From Mactra quadrangularis (lineage: Eukaryota > Mollusca > Bivalvia > Venerida > Mactridae), in contig CM046296.1 of assembly GCA_025267735.1 (NCBI GenBank), forward strand, positions 25,694,464-25,758,463: a DNA stretch of 64,000 nt, in the 5' to 3' direction. The notes under the pieces are model-generated. The model did no database searches. It saw only the letters and a program-made list of their open reading frames with translations, and was not told the origin of the DNA. Made by a program: the position numbers and the translations under genes. Of the stretch, positions 51,098 through 60,600 are shown in pieces (position 1 is the stretch's first letter; every line of letters begins with the position of its first letter).

Positions 51098-51664
51098 ATA
51101 AGACGAAATATCCTAACAATCAGTAATGTCATATTGCAATGGTACAGACAGTTTCACATGCAACATCATCGACTTGTGTTTCTCGATGTAAGCACTTAAC
51201 GTGTCATTACCTGTCTCATTCCGTTTAGTTAAGAAATAAAGAAACTTTCAGTTCGACACAAATAACCCAATGGGTTTGGAGTAAAGACTTTTTATACATG
51301 TAATTATTCACGGCTGAGTACCAAAACAAAAAAGTCCTTTTTTAATTTTGATATATTAAGCATATTCTCCTGGGTACCATTACTTTATTTATTTTTTCAT
51401 AGAAAAAATATCACGCGCTACATCTAGTACTGAAGCAGACTTTTGAGATGGCTTTTTATCAAATTCTTTTTTGTAACGTATCTTTCTTGAAGAAGTTGTA
51501 TAACACAACTTTAAACTTAATCTTAGTGTCATTTTATGAAAATGTAAGCATGTGTTCATCAGCCAGGAAATGATTATTTCTGGACAAATATTAACTTTGG
51601 GGACATTTCTGTCTTGGCTTTTAACACTTTGAAACAGATTGTCCTGTCAACAAGTACAATGAAT

Positions 51665-52018
51665 TCCAATAGAAAATTCAAATAACGTCATTTTGCAGTG
51701 CAATGTTTTTCGTAGATTATATAAATATAAAAAAAAACTTAAATGACGTCATTTTGCAGCAATGTTTTTCGTGGATTATATAAATATAGAAAACTTAAAT
51801 GACGCTATTTTGCAGCAATGTTTTCCTTGCATTGTGTTACTTAGAAAACTGAAATGACGTCATTTTGCAGCAATTTTTTCGTGGATTATATAAATATAGA
51901 AAACTTAAATGACGTCATTTTGCAGCAATGTTTTTCGTGAACTTTATATGCAAGAAAACTTAAATGACGTCATTTGCAGCAATCTTTTTCGTGCATTGTG
52001 TAACTATAGAAATATAAG
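51665..52018 (+). repeat. 55-bp minisatellite array, block B copy 2
   Basis: Six monomers of about 56 bp with the TGACGTCATTTTGCAGCAATG core and a TTTTTCGTGGATTATATAAA spacer. It matches 4775-5050 in block A, which has five. Reading frames across it are repeat artefacts. Confidence 0.85.
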
Positions 52019-53452
52019 TAAGAATGCACTTTCTAACGGAGGATTGGTGTATTGTTCTGAAACTTCTTGTAATTTATTGCTTGCTTTGTATAACTGACTG
52101 GTACAATAAACGTTTAAACAGAAGCAAACACTAAAACAAACAACAGTTATGCAAGGGACACTGTGATGCGTAACAAAATGTTTCTGACAAATTGATCGAA
52201 GCAATAACAAAACTGAGGCACAACTCTAGAATTAAATATGTTAGATGAGTGTTAATGTGAGCTTGGTAAAAAGCAGTTAGACCCCTTGGGAAACGTATAG
52301 CTCGATATTACACACGTCGGTAAACACATATGTGAAGTACACGGACCATTAAAACATATTGTTCCTGTTTTATCGATAACAACGCAAGTGTCAAATTGAG
52401 ACTTTTTCTGAAAATCAATTCAGTTAAGCAAAATTCTTTGTTTCCTGATGAGTGCACGTGCATACAATAACTGGGTTATCTAGTAGAAGCGCTTTCACTA
52501 AGTTACATATGTCGGAACATGCACACATTTGTAAGTTTTTCGTTTTTAAGGGACACCTAAGTGGCAAATAATGTGGTGTTCACTACTTACTCCTTTAGAA
52601 ACAATGAAGTAGTCCAGACAATACCATTAACGCAACATTGCGTTGAGTAAAAGATTTTCAATCTGTTTGACAACGCAGATAGTTTCAGGCAAATCTTTTA
52701 AATTATGTATGGAGCTAAAGCGTGAATGGTTTTAAATACCTTGAAGGGGTTATAATGAAGTATTTACTACATAAAAACACCGGGCTCTTCAGACGAGATG
52801 AATTACCACTTTTTGTACCTTGAAGGCTTACATGTATGTCTTTATTTAATACAGAAGACGATGGGAAAATTTCTTCATTTTACCAAACACAACATTTAAA
52901 ATTATTACATGTATCCCCTTAAGGTTTGATCCATTTTTCTTATCTATCAAATTCTATGTATTTCGCTGTTTTAAATTATCTCCGATTGAAGAGAAATTAT
53001 TGATGACAATAATTGTTAGAAAATATGTTTTATTGTTTAACTCCAAGAAATTTGACACTTGACGACAACTAGCAGATATTTACTGCGGATTATGTCTTTA
53101 ACATTTTAGATGTTTTAGAATTTCAATGCCAAAACTTGGCTAAGATGGATTTACATTTTAACAATAGTAAAACTCGCGAGAAGACGACATGTTTTCTTGA
53201 AATTAAGAACACACATTCTGATGTATTTCTGCTTTAACACAAAAAAACGAAACATTTGTGTTACAAGAATAAATTTCTTGACAATATAGTCTAAATACGT
53301 CCTTGGAAATAGCTAATGCAAATATGAGCAGTCGTTGAAACAATACGTGTTAATTCAGACAACACATATTTGCTTCATTGCGTTATGTAAGTGATTTTCA
53401 AGGTGTTTGACAATCAAAAGGCAGTTTCAGGCAAATTGCACTACTGCACGCA

Positions 53453-53985
53453 TCAACCATTAAATAGGCCATGAAAATACCATTAATATTTTAACACAGT
53501 TTTCACGATGTTTTCATGCTATGCCATTAAAAAAACCTCTTAACCTTTAACCTGTTAATGGCCATTTTTAATGGCCATTTTTAATGGCATTATTAAAAAT
53601 CCATTACTTCAGCCTTTTAAAATCCCATTAAAACAAGCTGTTAAAACAATCATTTAAAGGACCATGAAATGTACCATGAAAAGAAATGCTGCGTATTAAG
53701 TGCCATGAAAATAAGCCATTAAACATACCATTAAATAAAAGTAATGGCTAGAAAAAAACCATGAATATTTATTAATGGGTACATTATTAATGGGCCATAA
53801 AAATGGCATGAAATGATGGCATGAAAATCCCATTAACAGGTTAAAGGATAAGAGCCATTACTTTTTTTAATGGTATTCTTATGCCATTAAATGGGTTTTA
53901 CTAGTTTTTCATGGTGCCATTAAAATACAATGAACAGGATTCAGTGGTTTTTAATGACTTCCAATTGATGCCCATTAAAATTTTG
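53453..53985. repeat. Left subterminal repeat region of the CACTA element
   Basis: About twenty copies of CATTAAA, CATGAAA or their complements lie within about 530 bp, on both strands, most preceded by C or G as in GCCATTAAA and CCCATTAAAA. Two adjacent copies read GGCCATTTTTAATGGCCATT. Such clustering is the binding-site platform in known CACTA elements. Confidence 0.8.
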
Positions 53986-54029
53986 CAATAGAAATTAAGA
54001 AAAAAGATCTGGAAATAATGAAATGCTTG

Positions 54030-54360
54030 GATCCATCCATCAGAAGAGGAGCAAGATTTGTCTGCAACAACTACTGGGACAGAACTCCAGGCTGTGTGTA
54101 TGCTAAAGGATCTTGCTTGGCAACCTCTACTGGAGATAAGAAGAGGCCTACTTTACAAGATCTAGAACAAACTGGTAGACATAGATCCAGAACCCATCCT
54201 CCAAAGTGGCGACACCAGACCCAGAGGAAGATCAAGGTTACAGCAGGCCACAGCAGCATCTACAGTTTGTTCTACCCATGCACCATACGTGAGTGGAACC
54301 AGATACAAGTCACACTCACAGATGCCACCTGTCTAGTAGACTGCTCTAGCTCAGCTTAGA
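54030..54360 (+). pseudogene. Decayed LINE ORF2 C-terminal fragment
   Basis: Three frames together spell the end of a CR1/L2-like LINE protein: RRGARFVCNNYWDRTPGCV, then in another frame LKDLAWQPLLEIRRGLLYKI, a stop, NKLVDIDP and SGDTRPRGRSRLQQA, then back to the first frame for FYPCTIREWNQIQVTLTDAT. The FxPxTIREWNQ motif is characteristic of the C-terminus of these proteins. Frameshifts and a stop show it is dead. It belongs to a different LINE family from the one at 26251-28743. The 113-codon open frame across it is not a host gene. Confidence 0.75.
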
Positions 54361-54423
54361 GCCTCACCCTGTAGAACAGTAAATATTTCTGCAAATAATG
54401 CATAATGTTAATGCGGTTGGAAA

Positions 54424-54500
54424 GTTTGAACCCCCCCCCCTGGGACTGCCCTAAATAGGTTCGGACCCCCAGTAAAAAAGTTCAGACCCCCCCCCGAAAA
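54424..54500 (+). repeat. C-rich triplicated motif
   Basis: Three imperfect units read GTTTGAA plus ten C (54431-54440), GTTCGGA plus five C and AGTAAAAAA (to 54479), and GTTCAGA plus nine C and GAAAAAA (54480-54502). The minus strand carries the matching G-runs. The tract is striking in a genome this AT-rich and lies inside the CACTA element. Confidence 0.75.
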
Positions 54501-55330
54501 AAATCCTTGATCCATCCCTGGGATGACTGTCTCATCCCCCTAGTTATGTCCTAATTACAGTTTATGAAGACTCCTGACTTGACATTGAAGAAATAATAAG
54601 AATGGCTGCATTCCCATTCCTTTACCATAAACAAGGGGAGAATCCAGAAGGAAACAGTTTTAACTGACAATGTATATTTTGGTCTTGCATCTTAAACAAC
54701 AAACATAACAAGGTTGATCACATTCACATGTAAATTGATGAATTGAAAGTTATAAAATGATAATATTCACCAAATTTATATCAGTGTGTATTTATAATTT
54801 GTCTTTATGACATTAATTATGAATTAGCTGTAGAGAACATTTTCGATGTTAATCCTTGAACTACAGCTCTTGTTTGCAAGTAATGCAAAATGAAAAAAAA
54901 ACCAGCTACCACAAAGACATACAGATTCAAACATCCCATCACAAGAACAGTTCATGAAAGCAATATGGTTGTCCAAAAATTGTTATCCGAAAATATGTAC
55001 ACTTGTACTTACCAGTTTTTGTCATGCTGCAGATTTTTTAAATCAAATAAAAGATTTCCATATTGTCTTTGCATCTTTTTTAAGTTGATGGTGACAATAG
55101 ATGCCTTATAACTATTCAACTTTATGTAAAAATCTTCTTTTTTGAAATAGGCGGTACAGCACTTTTTTTGCTTTCAGCCATTTTTGAATTTATTAAAGAT
55201 TGGGATAAAAGTCAGTATATTCATTGAGTTAATCCACAGTAGTCTCCCCTGAATTAAGGAAAAACGAAACTTTAGGCCTCTAAGTAATGTTTTTCAAGGA
55301 TCATACTACTACTTGACAATGGATAGATTA

Positions 55331-55661
55331 TCCTGCTGTTTTATTTTTTTGTTTCATTTAAAGCCGTAGCAACACATTGTATAGGTCATATAACGGTGGT
55401 CAGTAAACCTACTGACTCCTCTTGGAAAAGCTAAATATCTGGATTTAGGTGTTAACCAACTACTAAGGGCATACTTTCATCAGTGACTGACAACTGCCCT
55501 ACATAATTGAAAATCATTGGTAGGAGGGAGAATGGCTGTAGAAATAATTTCATGATCAAGCTCCACTAAAGTTTCCCTGCCCGGGAATCGGACCTTCTAC
55601 CCCTCTATCAGTAGACTTTGCTACCAACTGAGCTAGCTGGGCAGGTCTCCTGCTGTTTTAT
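55331..55661. repeat. 14-bp target duplication around minus-strand SINE
   Basis: TCCTGCTGTTTTAT occurs at 55331-55344 and again at 55648-55661, immediately flanking the SINE. The perfect match indicates a clean LINE-driven insertion that is not very old. Confidence 0.9.
55345..55647 (-). mobile_element. Full-length tRNA-derived SINE, family 1
   Basis: On the minus strand it begins with a tRNA-like head: CCTGCCCAGCTAGCTCAGTTGG contains the A box TAGCTCAGTTGG, and GGTCCGATTCC is the B box of an RNA polymerase III promoter. A middle region follows (GCTTGATCATGAAATTATTT, GGCAGTTGTCAGTCACTGATG), then the 3' tail CCGTTATATGACC, ACAATGTGTTGCTACGGC and an A-rich end. Length 303 bp, with a perfect 14-bp target duplication. 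It sits inside the CACTA element. Partial copies are at 1059, 16168 and 24880. Confidence 0.92.
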
Positions 55662-56187
55662 ATCAGCTACTTAATGATTCACTATTCTCGTTTATGTATA
55701 TGAACGAAACATGCAAACAGTTTGTAGGTACATTCTGGTTCATGACCAGTTCATGAACAGTTCATGATGGACATTGTCAGTACAGCGTGAGTTAAAACTT
55801 GTAGTTTACATCATCTAAGAAAGTATTTGCATAGGTTTAAACACTTTGGTTTAAATTGTGAAAGACAATTTTTAAGCACATTAATATTATTTGCTTGTTC
55901 CTGACCCTACCAAATTGTCAAAAGTAATGTAGTTCATACCATGTGATATGAACTTGAAATGGAATTGAATTGATTCTGACGTTTCCAGCTTAAATTTTGA
56001 TAAAAGATATGGCAATGTTGTAGTTATCATGTCAGTGATGGTCAAAACAGAGGTAAAAAGCAATGTTGTACCATTAGCTTCGAATGCAGTTGATGTTAAT
56101 CTGATGTTAGGACCTTGATTTTTTTCAATGTTCTAGCAATTCTGTAGTAATCATATATGCCATAGTCAAAACAGATGTAAATCAAGC

Positions 56188-56488
56188 AACCCGGGTCGAT
56201 AGTGCAGTTGGTAGCGCGCCGGGATTACGATACTCGTGCCCGAATGGGTGCGGGTTCGAATCCCTCCTGGGGAGGTTATACCCTTCCATGAAAATTTGGC
56301 AATAATGTGGATTTTCCTCCATTGATTAGACAATATGGAGAAGTTTCCGCCCTAGTGGAAGGGTAGGTGAGTACTGGTTATTGACAATGGTCCAGGAAAG
56401 CTAGGTTAGGTGCGCTGGACACCGTGAAATGACCTAAATTGTGTTGATACGGCGTTAACTCCAATAAATAAATAAAATAAATAAATAA
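56188..56488 (+). mobile_element. Full-length tRNA-derived SINE, family 2
   Basis: It opens with a tRNA-like head: GGTCGATAGTGCAGTTGG holds the A box (TAGTGCAGTTGG) and GGGTTCGAATCCC the B box, at tRNA-like spacing. The body (GGTTATACCCTTCCATG, ATGGTCCAGGAAAGCTAGG) is unlike family 1, but the end GACCTAAATTGTGTTGATAC then GGCGTTAACTCC is the same tail type. It finishes in AATAAATAAATAAA repeats. A perfect 13-bp duplication, ATGTAAATCAAGC, lies at 56175-56187 and 56489-56501. It is a retroposon, not a working tRNA gene. Confidence 0.93.
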
Positions 56489-56689
56489 ATGTAAATCAAG
56501 CCATGTTTTAACATAAACTTGAAATTTGAATTGAACTGAACCTGAATTCAAAACATCAAGTTAATGTATGGCACCACATCAAGCTGTAGCTATTTTGTTC
56601 CTGGACTCTTCAAGAACAAAATAGCACCAGTTGAAAGGTAGCATATACATGGATCATGATCATCTGTGCAAGCATTCTTTCATGGCACT

Positions 56690-57234
56690 TAAAAGGTGAA
56701 TGACTGTATTTTAATGACTTAAACTATTCTACTTTAAAAATGACTTATTCAATTAATGGCATTTAAAAGGGGACATTTTTATTTTCATTGCTATTTAATG
56801 GCAAAAATTTGAATTTATGGCCATTATAATGAAATTTAATGGTCTTCTAAATCAAAACTTGAAATTTTTACCAATCAGCTGCCTTTTAATGGCCATCAGT
56901 TTGAATGTTATGGCCATTAACAGTTTTGCCTATCTAAGAAAAATTATTCATGGGAATTAAATAAAATTAAGGGCCATGAATATGACTGTTAAAATTTACA
57001 AATGCAGAATTTCAGGGTTTTTTAAAGGGCATTAATTTTTTGAGGTACAGATTCACAAGTTTAATGGTACTTTTCATGGTCATACAACATGTTTTTCACG
57101 GTATTTTAAACTGGTCACCATTAATTTAGTGGAACCTATTAAATAAATTGATACGAGAATTAATGCTATAATGTAATGGCTTTTGCTCTTTTCATGGGTA
57201 TTTAACTAGAATTTAACTGGAATTTCATGGCCTG
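56690..57234. repeat. Right subterminal repeat region of the CACTA element
   Basis: This mirrors the left end: repeated TTTAATGG, TTTTCATGG, CCATTAA and CCATGAA motifs, for example CCTTTTAATGGCC and CTTTTCATGG, lie within about 545 bp. Many copies carry one change, so this end looks more worn than the left. Confidence 0.8.
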
Positions 57235-57613
57235 TGCATGCAGTAGTGTTGTTTGAAATATATATGGAACCACACGCTTCCATGATTTGAAATACTTTGA
57301 AGGGTATTAATAATGAAGTATTTACTACATAACAATGGACTATTCACACTTTGTGAATGACCACATTTTCTTGCTAGTAGCCTTGTAACATTTTTTTCGT
57401 TCCATACCGATGACGATGGTAAACTTATTTTAAACTAAGAAAACACAAGCTTGAAGATGTTTATTCCCTTGAGGTTCCGATTTTCATTCTTAATTTCTTT
57501 TATCCTTCTCTCGCTTTTTTATTGTTTCTGATTGTATACAGACCTCTGTTCATAATGGTAGAATGTGTTTTGCTTTGTGAAATTTCTAGGCAATTCAACA
57601 GTCAAGAATTCTT

Positions 57614-60600
57614 GTCATTTTTACCGCGGGATATGTCTTAGTGATACGGAATAATTAGATTTTCTAGGTCAAAACTATACCTAAAAGATAGTTCATGGAC
57701 ATTACCATTCTAGCAAGCGTAAGGATTATTCAGAAATACTGTTTTTAACTAACTACAATGCCTGGCATAAAATTTTGCTATTGATACAAACAAAAAATAC
57801 TTTTTTATTTAACTTTGTTGAATTCACGACAAAAGCAATAGTTTTGCAAAAGACGAGAGAACACTTTCATTCTAACATTATATAATTTTATATATTTTTT
57901 TATAACTGTTCAATCAAAACTTACTCAAGGTGACTGTTTAAAAATATAAGAATAATAAAAAATATGGACTGTAAATGAGCAATTAATACACTAGATTTCA
58001 TGTGAGCATGTCCGATTCCATCTTGGGATAGTATACAACAAAATATTTCCCTTTAAAAGCAATATAATGTTCACTGACATTCTAATTTCAAAAAATAGTG
58101 GATTCCTCAGGAGTCTCTTTTTGTACCAATAAGGTAATAGTCTGGAAAAACTATTTTTGCGTTCCAGCAATAGCGACAAATCTGTCTAAAACTAATATTG
58201 AAAGCGACGTGAAAAACGAGATAGACTATTTCTAAAACAAATACTGACAACATCATTAACAGCTTGATTCCAAATGGAATTAAGTTAATGTCATTCACAC
58301 GTCCAAGAAATTTGAGTTGTTAATGTTGGCGTTGGAATAAAATATTAAATCCGAGCTTAACTTTCAAAGATTAAATCAATTGAACAAAATCGCACAAATG
58401 GGATATTGCTGATTGTAATATAATCCCAGAAATTGTCGATTTTATTTGGTTAATTTAAATAGAAATATTACACATCCATTCAATGTCCGATTTTTATCAA
58501 ATTACGAAAACAATAGAATCATGATTATATTGAATGATATCGATGCAGAACAAAGAATGTGACAGTAATATGGCGGACTTTGCTATCAATATTTAATCAA
58601 TTATAATGAATCAGTGAGATACGTGTACTAATGTCTCAATTATTCATTAATTGCATTAAAAACTAATCTAGCATTTACTCATGCTTGGAAGCGTTTAGTA
58701 TCATAATTCGCTTTCTGTCATGTTAGTTCAGATTTAACGACGCGTTCAATTTCGTTTAACCTCGAAAAAAGTCACTAGATTTTCATTTGCACGACAAATG
58801 ACTCGAAATTGTCTTCTAGTTGACTACCTTCTCAAGCCAAATATTTAGTTTGGTTTAATTAATGAGTTTAACTCCCAAGCTACATTGAATTTAGGTACTT
58901 GCTTACATTAGTTTAGGTCCGGTGTTATTTGTATTAATTAATATAATAACCTTCTCCTTTATCCCAATGGACATGCGAAAAAAATGATTACGAATTAAAA
59001 CATTTCGGACGTATTCCTTTAAAAGTAGACGTTTTATAGATTGGATGCGTATTGTAAACATCCTAAACAGAAAAATATTCAAATGAAACTATTTGATTTG
59101 TGACGATGGTCCACTAGCTACAGTTAAACGTACGTAGTTCTGCTATATAAATCTTATTTAAGAAATAACTTGACCATCTAATTTATTTGTGATTATTGTT
59201 ACTGTTCCTTTTTTTGTTTTCGGACGCGTTTTAAGCTTAACTTCTGTTGGGATAAATGCAGTACACTATTTTGTGGGCAATAATTCAAATAGAAATTACA
59301 CCCGAGTATAAAAATAATTAAACCAATGGCACTAACGTCTAAAACATAAAACTTCCTTTGATGGAGACAGATATGAATATGTATAAGCTCTGCAGTTGTG
59401 TACCCCGTCTGAAACAAAACGGTTTCTAGATAGTTTGGAGACGCAAAATTTGTAAAGTGTATAATGTAGAAATCAAATGACAATCAAATTGACAGGTTAA
59501 CTATAGACGTGCAATTTCCTATCATTATAAAGTAATGGCATACTCCTTTCTGTCTGCACGCGATCATGATATAAATATATTAATTTTCGTAATGTCTCAG
59601 TGATGTCTTTTATCAATCTGAGCTGCTCTTTTGGATCGACATTCTATACTGATGCATGTCGTTCTATATCATTCAACGTGTCTATTTCAGTATGAGAACA
59701 CCAGTCCTTTCAAACAGCTTCCTTTTTAGCTCGGCGGGGGATTTGTTAAGATTGCATCAAATACTGCATGAATTACTATAGATGATATCAACTATTATCA
59801 AAATTGAAGCACTTTTGTTGTGTGCTAGACAAATCGTTTTAACAACATCTATAATGATTAATCTTATGTCACACTATTTTATATACAGACAAAGAAAAGA
59901 TTAAGACTGTTTTCATCCTTGTTTTTGTATTTGTTTGCTAGTTTGTTATTATCAACCGCATTGTCGTCGGTTCGTTTTTGCCAATTATTAATAATATAAT
60001 ATTGTAGTTGTACATGAACAAGCGATGTGATGAAATGTTGCAATGTAATTATGATTAACAAGCAAAAATGTTGTTTACACATAATTGCCATTTCCTATTT
60101 ATGTTCATATGTCAACACATTGCATCAAGTATTGCGTTGTTGTTTTGCAATAGCACAATTATAATAGAAGCTTTATATTTATACTTATATTCTGCATGTT
60201 TACGTTTATAGAAACGATATGTCAATTTCATCAGCTATATTTGAAGCATTGAGGCACAGCATTTGAAAAGCATCATTTTCACTCATGATAAGCCCGTGTT
60301 GTTTTTGAACGAGTCAAGTGAATAAAATTTACAACAAAGCTCATAATCCGGAAGTAGATGACTATCATCAAATTTATCAAAAACATAACACTATCATTTA
60401 TATGAATTACTTTTTTTATTATCACCTTCAAGTGGTGGCCTGTATTTATAATAAAAGTAGTAGAACAACCTCATGAACGTAAATGTATACTGCTTGCATA
60501 ATTTAGAAATAATTGTCTTAATCTTCCTACTTTTGTTAATTATTGATGATCACTTCACGAGGAGAGAAGACACATTTCTAGAGTCATTTAATTGAATCAA

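Larger units (their letters stand above)
53439..57248. mobile_element. Non-autonomous CACTA (EnSpm/CMC) DNA transposon, 3810 bp
   Basis: The left end reads CACTACTGCACGCA and the right end is the inverted TGCATGCAGTAGTG, a 14-bp terminal inverted repeat with one mismatch. It is flanked by a TTG target duplication and is absent from the paralogous site in block A, which fixes both ends to the base. About 550 bp at each end are packed with short repeats of CCATTAAAA/CCATGAAAA and their complements, as in CACTA subterminal regions where the transposase binds. The interior has no transposase frame, so movement would need a helper element. It carries a decayed LINE tail, a C-rich repeat and two SINEs. 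Confidence 0.9.
53436..57251. repeat. TTG target duplication of the CACTA element
   Basis: TTG at 53436-53438 and TTG at 57249-57251 flank the element directly. Block A has a single TTG at the matching place (6449-6451, in CAAATTGTTTGAAAT). A 3-bp target duplication is characteristic of the CACTA superfamily. Confidence 0.9.
45031..57613 (+). repeat. Duplicated block B (direct copy of block A)
   Basis: This is the second copy of block A, in the same orientation about 45 kb away. It spans about 12.6 kb because it contains a 3810-bp CACTA transposon (53439-57248) and a 2.35-kb segment (47301-49649) absent from A. It lacks the SINE tail and palindrome found in A near 1059-1850. Collinearity resumes on both sides of each difference, so the matching parts total about 6.4 kb. 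The right edge is near 57613, where A and B stop matching. The left edge near 45031 is uncertain because A runs off the window. Confidence 0.9.

Noticed and set aside
54018..54359. 113-codon frame as a host gene
   Set aside because: Its pieces match the C-terminus of a CR1/L2-like LINE protein across shifted frames; it is a dead fragment inside a transposon.
55575..55647. A functional minus-strand tRNA gene
   Set aside because: The tRNA-like part is the head of a 303-bp SINE with a 14-bp target duplication.
56188..56265. A functional tRNA gene
   Set aside because: A and B boxes are present, but the sequence continues into a SINE body with an AATAAA-type tail and a 13-bp target duplication.
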